Origin: Lachnospiraceae bacterium
Lineage (GTDB): Bacteria; Bacillota; Clostridia; Lachnospirales; Lachnospiraceae
Length of the DNA stretch: 38,426 bases
Assembly (NCBI GenBank): GCA_028721415.1
Contig: JAQYIU010000024.1
Location: forward strand, 1-38,426
Direction: 5' to 3'
Positions within the stretch are counted from its first letter, which is position 1, and each line of letters begins with the position of its first letter. The notes under the pieces are model-generated. The model had not been told where the DNA came from. It saw nothing but the letters and a program-made list of their open reading frames with translations, and ran no database searches. A program made the translations under genes and the position numbers. This document shows positions 7,218-14,454 of this stretch, one piece after another.

Positions 7218-9935
7218 ATGCATTATAATAAGACATCCATTCAACAGAAAAGGAAACAGCTTCACTCCAAAAAGAAGCTTATTCACAGTTCTCTTTCCAT
7301 TGTCTTATTAAAGGTATTTCTTCTTCTGGTCATTGTTGTTGCTGTTGGTGGCGGCGGTTTTCTGTACGGCTCTATCGAGGGGATGATTGCCAGCACCCCG
7401 ACAGATTACGATCTGAAACCACAGTATTCTGCTACCATCATTTACGATGACAATGACCAGGAGACCCAGATTCTCAGTGATTACTCTTCCAATCGTATTA
7501 TTGTAAATTATGAGAAATTACCTGACAATCTGAAAAATGCCTTTATCTCAATAGAAGATGAACGATTTTATGAACATAATGGGGTTGACCTTAAGGGAGT
7601 TCTCCGGGCTCTGATCAGTAATATAAAGCATGGCTCCACAACACAGGGAGCCAGCACCATCACACAGCAGCTTATAAAAAATAATGTATTTAATGTCGGC
7701 GGCGAAAGTAACCTGTTTGCAAAGGTAAAAAGAAAAATCCAGGAACAATATCTGGCGATACAGGTAGAAAAAACGACTTCAAAAGAAGATATCCTGACCA
7801 ATTACCTTAATACCATCAATCTTGGAAAAGGGACTTTGGGAGTGGAAGCGGCAGCAAATTATTACTTTGACAAATCCGTCGACAAACTCACATTATCAGA
7901 ATGCGCTGTTCTTGCCGGTATCACCAAGAATCCGACGCGATTAAACCCCATTGATTATCCTGAAGACAATAAAGAACGACGCGATCTCATTTTGAAGAAA
8001 ATGTACGAACTAAATTACATCAGTGGCGAAGAATATGAAACGGCATTATCTGCTGATGTTTATTCCTGCATTTCACAAAATCATGCCAATCAGAGCAATC
8101 ACTCGGTTTACTCTTATTTTACAGATGCACTGATTACACAAATTGTCGAGGATTTACAATCCGTCCATGGATATACACAGGCCCAGGCCTACAATCTTGT
8201 ATATCGCGGCGGGCTTCGGATTCATTCGACCCAGTCAACCAAACTGCAGGACATTGCTGATTCCGTCATAAACGATGCGGATAATTATCCTGTAGATACC
8301 AAATACTCTCTGGAATATGATCTGGAACTCAATCATTCCGATGGAAGTTCTGAAACTTTCACCGAAAGAGATGTCAAAAACTATTATAGAAACAAAGGGG
8401 ATTCTGACTACGTCACCATCTATTCTTCCAAAAAAGAAATGAAGAAAGCGGTGAAAGCCTTCCGAAAGGCCACACTGAAGAAAGACGATACCGTTGTCAA
8501 TGAAACCATTAATTACGCGATGGAACCGCAGGTTTCTTATTCCCTGATCGAACAAAGTTCCGGTCAGGTCAAAGTCCTGATAGGCGGACGCGGAGAGAAA
8601 AAAGATGATCTGGCACTGAATCGAGCCACGGCTTTCCCAAGGCAGCCAGGTTCCACTTTTAAGATCGTGTCAACTTATGCACCGGCTCTGGATACCGGAG
8701 GAATGACGCTCGCTACTGTTTTTGACGATGCTCCGTATAAATATGAAAATGGAGATAAGGTCACCAATTATGAGAAAAATTCTTATAAAGGGCTGACAAC
8801 GATCCGCGATGCGATCATCGATTCCAATAATATTGTTGCTGTCAAAACTCTGACCAAAATCACTCCACAGGTTGGATATGATTTTCTGCTGAAACTGGGA
8901 TTTACCACGCTGGTCAGTAACCGAACCGGCAGCAATGGTGCGTTGGAGACAGATATCAACCAATCTCTGTCACTGGGAGGAATTACCGATGGTGTTACCA
9001 ATCTGGAACTGACCGCTTCCTATGCAGCGATTGCCAACAAAGGAGTCTACAACGATCCGATCCTTTATACGACTGTGGAAGACAGTAACGGAAATGTTCT
9101 TCTGGAAAATAAATCTTCCAGTCGACAGGTTATGAAGGAATCCACTGCATGGCTTCTTACAGATGCCATGAAAGACGTGGTTAAGAAAGGCACCGGTGAG
9201 GAAGCACAGCTGCAATCTGACATGGCTGTTGCCGGCAAAACCGGAACAACTTCTAACAATTATGATTACTGGTTCTCCGGTTATACGCCATATTATACCG
9301 CATCCATCTGGACCGGTTATGATTACAATACTTCTTTTGACAATGATGATGATTATCATAAAGTAATCTGGGCGAAGATCATGAATCAAATCATTTCAGA
9401 AACCGGTCAGAAACCAAAAGATTTTGATAACTGTGACGACATTACAACTGCCACAATCTGTGCCAAATCAGGGAAACTTGCAGTCAAAGATCTGTGTTCT
9501 AAAGATCCTGAAAAATCTATGGAAAAAACAGAATATTTTGCCAAAGGCACGGAACCGACAGAAAGCTGTGACAACCACATTGAAGTCACCTTCTGTTCCA
9601 AATCCAATCAGGTGGCAAGAAAATATTGTCCGAAAAAATACAAATTTACAAAAGTATTCAGAATTCGTCCAAAAGGCTCCACAGGAACCACCGACGATAC
9701 CTCATATTGTCTGAATTTCAATCTGAAAGATAACAAATGTGATATTCATACAAAAAAATGGTATCTCAAAAAGGAAGAAAAAAAGCGACAGAAACAGGCC
9801 GGTCTGATTCCGGATTCTGACAATTCGACGGACTCTTCCACAAACACCCCTGATGCAACCACACCAACGGATTCTTCAGGAAACGAAATTGGCCTCAATG
9901 AAATCGGTGAACAAATCCGTAAAATATTGGAATAA
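7218..9935 (+). CDS. Class A penicillin-binding protein (transglycosylase/transpeptidase)
   Basis: A 905-residue bifunctional peptidoglycan synthase. A cytoplasmic basic tail and one membrane anchor (about residues 25-50) are followed by a GT51 glycosyltransferase domain (SIEDERFYEHNGVD with catalytic E113; GASTITQQLIKN) and then the penicillin-binding transpeptidase domain with S479-T-F-K482, S536-N-N538 and K674-T-G. The C-terminal part past about residue 730 is Cys- and Lys-rich and low in complexity, ending in a Ser/Thr/Asp-rich tail. AGAGGA before the ATG supports the start. It is the usual PbpA/PonA type of Lachnospiraceae. Confidence 0.93.
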   Translation: MHYNKTSIQQKRKQLHSKKKLIHSSLSIVLLKVFLLLVIVVAVGGGGFLYGSIEGMIASTPTDYDLKPQYSATIIYDDNDQETQILSDYSSNRIIVNYEKLPDNLKNAFISIEDERFYEHNGVDLKGVLRALISNIKHGSTTQGASTITQQLIKNNVFNVGGESNLFAKVKRKIQEQYLAIQVEKTTSKEDILTNYLNTINLGKGTLGVEAAANYYFDKSVDKLTLSECAVLAGITKNPTRLNPIDYPEDNKERRDLILKKMYELNYISGEEYETALSADVYSCISQNHANQSNHSVYSYFTDALITQIVEDLQSVHGYTQAQAYNLVYRGGLRIHSTQSTKLQDIADSVINDADNYPVDTKYSLEYDLELNHSDGSSETFTERDVKNYYRNKGDSDYVTIYSSKKEMKKAVKAFRKATLKKDDTVVNETINYAMEPQVSYSLIEQSSGQVKVLIGGRGEKKDDLALNRATAFPRQPGSTFKIVSTYAPALDTGGMTLATVFDDAPYKYENGDKVTNYEKNSYKGLTTIRDAIIDSNNIVAVKTLTKITPQVGYDFLLKLGFTTLVSNRTGSNGALETDINQSLSLGGITDGVTNLELTASYAAIANKGVYNDPILYTTVEDSNGNVLLENKSSSRQVMKESTAWLLTDAMKDVVKKGTGEEAQLQSDMAVAGKTGTTSNNYDYWFSGYTPYYTASIWTGYDYNTSFDNDDDYHKVIWAKIMNQIISETGQKPKDFDNCDDITTATICAKSGKLAVKDLCSKDPEKSMEKTEYFAKGTEPTESCDNHIEVTFCSKSNQVARKYCPKKYKFTKVFRIRPKGSTGTTDDTSYCLNFNLKDNKCDIHTKKWYLKKEEKKRQKQAGLIPDSDNSTDSSTNTPDATTPTDSSGNEIGLNEIGEQIRKILE

Positions 9936-9983
9936 AAGACTGGTATTTTAACAACAGATGTACAGCTTCACCAACAAAAGAAA

Positions 9984-10137
9984 GCAGAAACCGTTCCATT
10001 ATATGGCGCTATGACATTGCAGCGAACAAGGGATAGAAAAGTGTTTTCAGAAACGGACACGAATGTGTCCGGAATCGAAAGACTTTTCAGACCGAAGTAC
10101 GCGCATGGTCATACAAATGTAATGGAACGGTTTCCGC
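9984..10137. repeat. 154-nt long imperfect palindrome / structured element
   Basis: Outer arms AAACCGTTCCATTA (9988-10001) and TAATGGAACGGTTT (10120-10133) are perfect complements and extend to 9984 and 10137 with one mismatch. Further nested matches are TATGAC/GTCATA (10010-10015 with 10108-10113), GAAAAGT/ACTTTTC (10036-10042 with 10082-10088) and the tip hairpin GGACAC-GAAT-GTGTCC (10055-10070). Together they form one long hairpin. It fills most of the gap between the penicillin-binding protein and spoVAE. It has no T-run of terminator type. A structured RNA or a mobile palindromic repeat (MITE/REP-like) are the options. Confidence 0.75.
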
Positions 10138-10201
10138 ATTGTTGTTCTTTGGGCTGCGCTTCATTTATTGTGACAGCCTCTTCTTTTTGTACATGACACA
10201 C

Positions 10202-10558
10202 TTATTTTTTCATTTTCGGCTGAAAAATCAGAGAAGCTAAATAAGAAAAAATCAAGGCTGCACTCGTCCCTGCAGCAGCTGCCTTAAGACCTCCTTTAAA
10301 TAATCCGATAAATCCTTCATCATTCACTGCTTCCATCACTCCTCTGACAAGATTATATCCAAAACCGGACAATGGTACACTTGCTCCACATCCCGCCCAT
10401 TGCAGCAACGGCTCATAAATACCAAGAGCACCCAAAATCACTCCCGCAATTACCAGTAAAACCATCACTCTTCCCGGCATCAACTTTGTGGTATCCAGAA
10501 AAATCTGAACCAATGTGCAGATCAAGCCACCTACCACAAACGCTTTCACATATACCAT
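10202..10558 (-). CDS. spoVAE: Stage V sporulation protein AE (SpoVAEb-type)
   Basis: A 118-residue polytopic membrane protein of the SpoVA channel that moves Ca-dipicolinate into the forespore and out at germination. The sequence opens MVYVKAFVVGGLICTLVQIF and has about four hydrophobic segments, matching SpoVAEb in length and in the DTTKLMPGRVMVLLV segment. The start at 10558 is preferred over the ATG five codons earlier because GGGGG is well spaced before it and the N-terminus then matches the family. It follows spoVAD by 32 bases. Confidence 0.85.
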   Translation of the reverse strand: MVYVKAFVVGGLICTLVQIFLDTTKLMPGRVMVLLVIAGVILGALGIYEPLLQWAGCGASVPLSGFGYNLVRGVMEAVNDEGFIGLFKGGLKAAAAGTSAALIFSYLASLIFQPKMKK

Positions 10559-10590
10559 ATTTATAACCCCCATTTTTTAATCTATCGTTT

Positions 10591-11613
10591 TCATTCTCTT
10601 TCTTGTGTACTTTCCAACCAGACTCCATGGGCGATTGACGGAATGGTTCTTCCCTCATTGGATGAAACCTGTGACAACAAAGCACCCGTTGGAACAAAGA
10701 GCACCCGTTTCCATTCTCCTGACATTAAACGGGGCAAAATCAAACTCGAAAGCACCAACGCAGAACAGGCACAACCAGAACCTCCTGCATGGGTATCCTG
10801 TTCTTTGTTGTCATAGATTTTCATACCACAATCCATATGATTTTTTGTGATATCTATCCCATTATCCCTCAACAGCGTAAAGAGAAGTTTCTGACCCACC
10901 GCGCCAAGATCTCCTGTAATGATCTGATCAAAATCTTCCGGTTTCATCTGAAAATCTTCCAGGCTCTGATAAATGGTATCGGCGGCAGCAGGGGCCATAC
11001 AGGCCCCCATATTAAAGGGATCCTGCACACCATAATCTTTAATAATTCCAGTGGTAATTCCCCGGATCTCCACCGGTCCTTTCTTCTGATTCAGCAGAAA
11101 CGCTCCCGCTCCCGTCACTGTCCAGGTAGCACTATACGGCCGCTGACTTCCATATCCTAAAGGGAAACGAAATTCTTTTTCCGCACTGGCAAAATGACTG
11201 GAACAGGCAGCCAGCACCAGATCAGCAAATCCGCCGCTGACTGTCATCGCTCCCATAGATAACGTCACCCCCATACTGGAACAGGCTCCATATACTCCAT
11301 AAAAAGGAATCTGAAGCTGCTTAATTCCAAATGAAGAGGCTATCAGCTGTCCTAACAAGTCCCCACAAAAAGCAATGCGCACATCCTCTTTCTTTTTCTT
11401 TGCTTTTCGGATGGCAATCTCACTGGCCGCTTTCACAAACTGACTTTCACTTTCCTCCCAATTTTCCTTCCCAAACATTGGATCTTCCACGATAAGATCC
11501 ATTTTCTTGCCAAGAGGTCCATCTCCTTCTTTTTTCCCTCCGGCACATGCATGACTCAGAATCTTTACCGGCTTTGCAAATCGAATACTCTGCTTACCTG
11601 CCATTTGATTCAT
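10591..11613 (-). CDS. spoVAD: Stage V sporulation protein AD
   Basis: A 340-residue soluble SpoVAD, the dipicolinate-binding component of the SpoVA complex, which has a thiolase-like fold. The opening GKQSIRFAKPVKILSHACAGGKKEGDGPLG and the later DLVLAACSSHFASAEKEFRFPLGYGSQRPYSATWTVTGAG region are typical. AAAGGTGG lies 9 bases before the ATG. It is followed by spoVAE, but spoVAC, which normally lies directly upstream, is absent; truA lies there instead with an 82-base gap. Expression is expected from a sigma-G-type promoter in the forespore; I could not assign one confidently. Confidence 0.9.
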   Translation of the reverse strand: MNQMAGKQSIRFAKPVKILSHACAGGKKEGDGPLGKKMDLIVEDPMFGKENWEESESQFVKAASEIAIRKAKKKKEDVRIAFCGDLLGQLIASSFGIKQLQIPFYGVYGACSSMGVTLSMGAMTVSGGFADLVLAACSSHFASAEKEFRFPLGYGSQRPYSATWTVTGAGAFLLNQKKGPVEIRGITTGIIKDYGVQDPFNMGACMAPAAADTIYQSLEDFQMKPEDFDQIITGDLGAVGQKLLFTLLRDNGIDITKNHMDCGMKIYDNKEQDTHAGGSGCACSALVLSSLILPRLMSGEWKRVLFVPTGALLSQVSSNEGRTIPSIAHGVWLESTQERE

Positions 11614-11695
11614 AAAAAAATACCACCTTTCGATCTTTTTATTTGTCCGATCAAAACGTAGTATTTTCCATTTATACTTTTTTTATGTAAAGAGG

Positions 11696-12433
11696 TTAAT
11701 AATCGACTTTCACAAGACAAAGACCAGAAGGAGGAGCCGTCGGTCCTGCTTTTTGTCTGTCGCAGGCCTCCAGTATCTCTGTCATCTGTTCCGGTCTGAT
11801 CTTTCCTCTGCCTGTTTCCAGAAGAGTTCCTGTAAGTATCCTCACCATATTCTGCAAAAAACCGTTCCCGTGAAAATACAAATAAATATAAGAACCTTTT
11901 CGAATAATTTCAATTTTGTCCACCGTTCTCACCGTTGATTTCTTCATATGAGAATTGCCGCAAAAACTTTTAAAATCGTGCGTTCCTTCCAGATAAGAAG
12001 CAGCCTGCCGCATTTTATCCAGATCCGGATGATAGGAAAGCTGTGTCACATATTTCCGGTTAAAGACAGGTTTAGATGGCCCGTCATAACAAGTATAACA
12101 ATATAATTTACCCACTGCTTTATACCTGGCATGAAAACGATCCGATGCCTCCCTCACTTCTTCCACTGCAATATCATCCGGAAGATAACGATTCATATAA
12201 TCTCTGATCTCATGGGGTTCCATCGTAACATCCATCACTACATTGGCAACCATTCCTTTTGCATGTACACCGGCATCGGTTCTTCCGGCCCCATTCACCA
12301 CAACCGGTTCTCCACACAGTCTTGCAAGAACATTTTCCAGTTTTCCCTGTATCGTATCGCGATCCTTTTTTCTTTCCCAACCAGAATACCGGGATCCATC
12401 ATAACAAATAAGCAATTTATAATTCTTTTGCAT
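11696..12433 (-). CDS. truA: tRNA pseudouridine(38-40) synthase
   Basis: A 245-residue TruA that isomerises uridines 38-40 in the tRNA anticodon stem. The catalytic aspartate is D53 in GAGRTDAGVHAKG, and the C-terminal NGFLQNMVRILTGTLLETGRGK segment is a second family signature. Length is normal. GGGGGAATAATCTGAA precedes the ATG. It lies upstream of spoVAD in the same direction but with 82 bases between, so co-transcription is possible but not assured. TruA genes in clostridia are often at the end of the ribosomal-protein cluster; here it is in another context. Confidence 0.92.
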   Translation of the reverse strand: MQKNYKLLICYDGSRYSGWERKKDRDTIQGKLENVLARLCGEPVVVNGAGRTDAGVHAKGMVANVVMDVTMEPHEIRDYMNRYLPDDIAVEEVREASDRFHARYKAVGKLYCYTCYDGPSKPVFNRKYVTQLSYHPDLDKMRQAASYLEGTHDFKSFCGNSHMKKSTVRTVDKIEIIRKGSYIYLYFHGNGFLQNMVRILTGTLLETGRGKIRPEQMTEILEACDRQKAGPTAPPSGLCLVKVDY

Positions 12434-12482
12434 TTCAGATTATTCCCCCTTATTGTGTATAAATCTTCTTTTCTTCCTTTTC

Positions 12483-12533
12483 AAAATTGTTCAGAACACA
12501 CTTTCAAAACACTTCCTGATTCTGAACAATTTT
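12483..12533. repeat. 14-bp perfect inverted repeat upstream of truA
   Basis: AAAATTGTTCAGAA and TTCTGAACAATTTT face each other across 23 bases, 50 bases before the truA start. On the plus strand it is followed by ATTTTATC. It could be a terminator-like or attenuator stem or a repressor operator. The rest of the gap up to about 12,770 is AT-rich and I see nothing further in it. Confidence 0.6.
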
Positions 12534-12773
12534 ATTTTATCATCTTTTTCTGAAATATTATATCATTAACATCCGATTATTATCTGTTTTTTCAGACAAT
12601 TCTTTCGAAAATCATACAATCATTCCATTTTGGTCTTTATGGATAATTTTATGCTCTTCCACTCAACCATCTCACAATTCATCTACAATTAATTATCAGT
12701 CTTGTATAAAATCGCTTATTTTTCTTTCAATTTTTGTCATACTTTCGCCAATTTATCTTATTTAAAAACATGT

Positions 12774-12788
12774 ACAACTATAAGTTGT
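12774..12788. promoter_or_regulatory. Candidate operator, ACAACT-ATA-AGTTGT
   Basis: A perfect 6-bp inverted repeat with a 3-base centre, located about 65 bases before the predicted transcription start of the membrane-protein gene. That spacing is typical of an activator site upstream of -35. The regulator is unknown. Confidence 0.45.
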
Positions 12789-12811
12789 GCCAACGAGTAA
12801 TTCTTGTTGTT

Positions 12812-12839
12812 TTTACAAATTTCTTTCAAATGTTACAAT
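12812..12839 (+). promoter_or_regulatory. Promoter of the abundant membrane-protein gene
   Basis: TTTACA (-35) and TACAAT (-10) with a 16-base spacer. Transcription would start near 12,846, giving a leader of about 69 bases before the ATG at 12,915. Confidence 0.6.
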
Positions 12840-12848
12840 ATCACTAAC

Positions 12849-12875
12849 ATCAAGCAAAGGGGAAACGTGCTTGAT
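12849..12875 (+). promoter_or_regulatory. 5'-terminal mRNA stem-loop
   Basis: ATCAAGCA and TGCTTGAT form a perfect 8-bp stem around an 11-base loop, placed within a few bases of the predicted 5' end of the transcript and well before the AGGAGG at 12,901. Stem-loops in this position stabilise mRNAs of abundant proteins in other bacteria; the role here is inferred. Confidence 0.55.
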
Positions 12876-12914
12876 AAACAACATATTCATACATGTATTA
12901 AGGAGGAGATTGTT

Positions 12915-13823
12915 ATGAGTATTTTCGCTTTAGTTGCTGCATTTGGCGGCGGTGTTTTTGCTGCTGCAATCGGAGCTCTGCCAGCATTTATCATGACTGG
13001 TGTATTCGCTGTTGTTGGTGCTGTTGCTGGTATGTGTGGTGCTGCTGATGCATCTAACATTCTGGTTAACTACATGGCATTCGGTTCTTTCTTCGGACCA
13101 CACATTTCTTTCGCTGGTGGCGTTGCTGCTGCTGCATATGCAAAGAAAAAAGGTCTTACAGACAACGGTGCTGCAATCGCACCTGCTTTAGCTGGATTAA
13201 ACGCTCCTGACGTATTAGTAGTCGGTGGTGTATTCGGTGTAATCGGTTTCTTATTCAAAGAATTAGTAGTTGCTAATCTCTTTGGTGGAACTATTTCTCC
13301 ACGTCTTATCACTGACGCTCCTGGATTCACAGTATTCTGTTCCGCAATCCTTGTTCGTCTTGTATTCGGTGGAAAACTTAAAACTGGAAGCAATATCGTA
13401 AGCAAAGGTGCTGCATTCACAAACACACTGGTTATCGGTATTGGATACAGTTTAGTAGTTGGTGGCGTTTACGCTGCAGCTATTACAAGCGGCGTTCCTG
13501 CTGAAGGATTTGGTGGATTATACCACGTATTAATCTTCGGTCTTGCTGCTGTAGGTTTAGTATTTGCTGAAATGGGCCAGGCATTCTTTGGATGTCACCA
13601 TATCGTTATCATCGCTGCTGAAACTGTTGTACAGTGCTACAACACCACAGGAAATATGTGGATGGCAGTGATCATGGCAATCGTATTTGGTACAATCGCA
13701 GCTATCATCTGTGATGCAGAAACAAACCTCATCAACAGTGGTACAGATTCCCACATCGATGGTCCTGCATGTGCTATCTTAATTATGACATTCGTAGTTA
13801 ATGCTTGTTTCCCAGCATTATAA
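12915..13823 (+). CDS. Polytopic membrane protein of unknown function, probably highly expressed
   Basis: A 302-residue, Gly/Ala-rich integral membrane protein with about eight hydrophobic segments (residues 1-35, 40-65, 68-85 and on to 280-302). I do not recognise a characterised family; it resembles uncharacterised permease-like DUF proteins. Conserved-looking polar points inside hydrophobic surroundings are NYMAFGSFFGPHISFAGG, NAPDVLV, FFGCHHIV and the DAETNLINSGTDSHIDGPA segment near the end, which could line a substrate path. The start at 12,915 is fixed by AGGAGG 8 bases upstream; a frame extension to 12,804 would start upstream of the predicted transcription start. Codon use is strongly biased (GCT, GGT, GTA and TTC dominate) compared with its neighbours, a mark of very high expression. 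It is a single gene with its own promoter, leader stem-loop and terminator. A transporter or abundant channel is a reasonable guess, no more. Confidence 0.7.
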   Translation: MSIFALVAAFGGGVFAAAIGALPAFIMTGVFAVVGAVAGMCGAADASNILVNYMAFGSFFGPHISFAGGVAAAAYAKKKGLTDNGAAIAPALAGLNAPDVLVVGGVFGVIGFLFKELVVANLFGGTISPRLITDAPGFTVFCSAILVRLVFGGKLKTGSNIVSKGAAFTNTLVIGIGYSLVVGGVYAAAITSGVPAEGFGGLYHVLIFGLAAVGLVFAEMGQAFFGCHHIVIIAAETVVQCYNTTGNMWMAVIMAIVFGTIAAIICDAETNLINSGTDSHIDGPACAILIMTFVVNACFPAL

Positions 13824-13851
13824 ATCGATAAAATTTTCGTACATAATGAAA

Positions 13852-13880
13852 AGAGGTTCTCATCAGAGAGCCTCTTTTTT
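13852..13880 (+). terminator. Intrinsic terminator of the membrane-protein gene
   Basis: AGAGGTTCTC and GAGAGCCTCT pair around an ATCA tetraloop and are followed directly by seven T residues, about 30 bases after the stop. Confidence 0.9.
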
Positions 13881-13986
13881 TGTCCTCTTCCGATTTGATT
13901 TATATTATCATTTTTCAGCTTTTCACGTCCAGAATCTCTTTTAAAATATGTGTTTTTATTTCCCATAATTACACCCTGATATTCCT

Positions 13987-14014
13987 CTTACATTTCCGCT
14001 CTTTCTGATAAAAT
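13987..14014 (+). promoter_or_regulatory. Extended -10 promoter for the resolvase-fold/TPR operon
   Basis: CTTACA and an extended -10 (TG-A-TAAAAT) are separated by 16 bases, 38 bases before the start codon. The same 14 bases, CTTTCTGATAAAAT (14,001-14,014), recur exactly at 18,066-18,079. Confidence 0.55.
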
Positions 14015-14052
14015 TAAGGTATAAAAATATGTCTTAATGGAGGAGGGTATTT

Positions 14053-14454
14053 ATGCGAATCGGAATTTATAATCACCAACATTTGAGGGGAGGTTGCCCC
14101 GGTTGTTCCCAGATTTATGTCAAAGGAATGATAAAGGATGGCGAACAATGTAAGAACCGTGCCATTGGTATCTATGGGGATGACTGTGAATTTTTTAATT
14201 ACACAGACCTGGGCGACTATCCTTCCACAAACCTGAACCGGCCTGGCTACCGAAGAATGATGCGGGATGTTCAGGACGGAAAACTTGATGCCATATTTGT
14301 ACTTACTTTATCTAAAATTTCCAGTGATATTGAACTGGTACTCTCTACTTATCGTAAATGTAAAGAGCATAATGTAGCTCTTCTCACTGCAGTTGACGGA
14401 AAAAAAGCCATGGAAGTATTAGAAGAGGCGTTGGTTAAATGGAAAAAAGATTAA
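14053..14454 (+). CDS. Small resolvase-fold protein lacking the catalytic serine (paralogue 1)
   Basis: A 133-residue protein that looks like a stand-alone N-terminal domain of a serine recombinase: an opening beta-strand RIGIYNHQ, a YTD turn, the RPGYRRMMRDVQDGKLDAIFVLTLSKIS block corresponding to the RPxxxxM...G.D.v.v..l.R stretch of resolvases, and a LLTAVDGK end. The catalytic serine that follows the first strand in true resolvases is missing (YNHQHLRGG), and there is no DNA-binding domain, so recombination is unlikely. Cysteines C15, C18, C33 and C45 are all conserved in the paralogue at 37,922-38,323, with which it shares about a third of residues without gaps; they may bind a metal. 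GGAGGAGGG precedes the ATG. Its stop overlaps the next gene by 16 bases, implying translational coupling. Function unknown. Confidence 0.65.
   Translation: MRIGIYNHQHLRGGCPGCSQIYVKGMIKDGEQCKNRAIGIYGDDCEFFNYTDLGDYPSTNLNRPGYRRMMRDVQDGKLDAIFVLTLSKISSDIELVLSTYRKCKEHNVALLTAVDGKKAMEVLEEALVKWKKD

Noticed and set aside
10011-10196. 61-codon open frame inside the palindrome
   Set aside because: No ribosome binding site; the reading is a by-product of the inverted repeat.
14053-14454. Functional site-specific recombinase
   Set aside because: The catalytic serine after the first strand and any DNA-binding domain are missing; no inverted or direct crossover sites are seen beside it.
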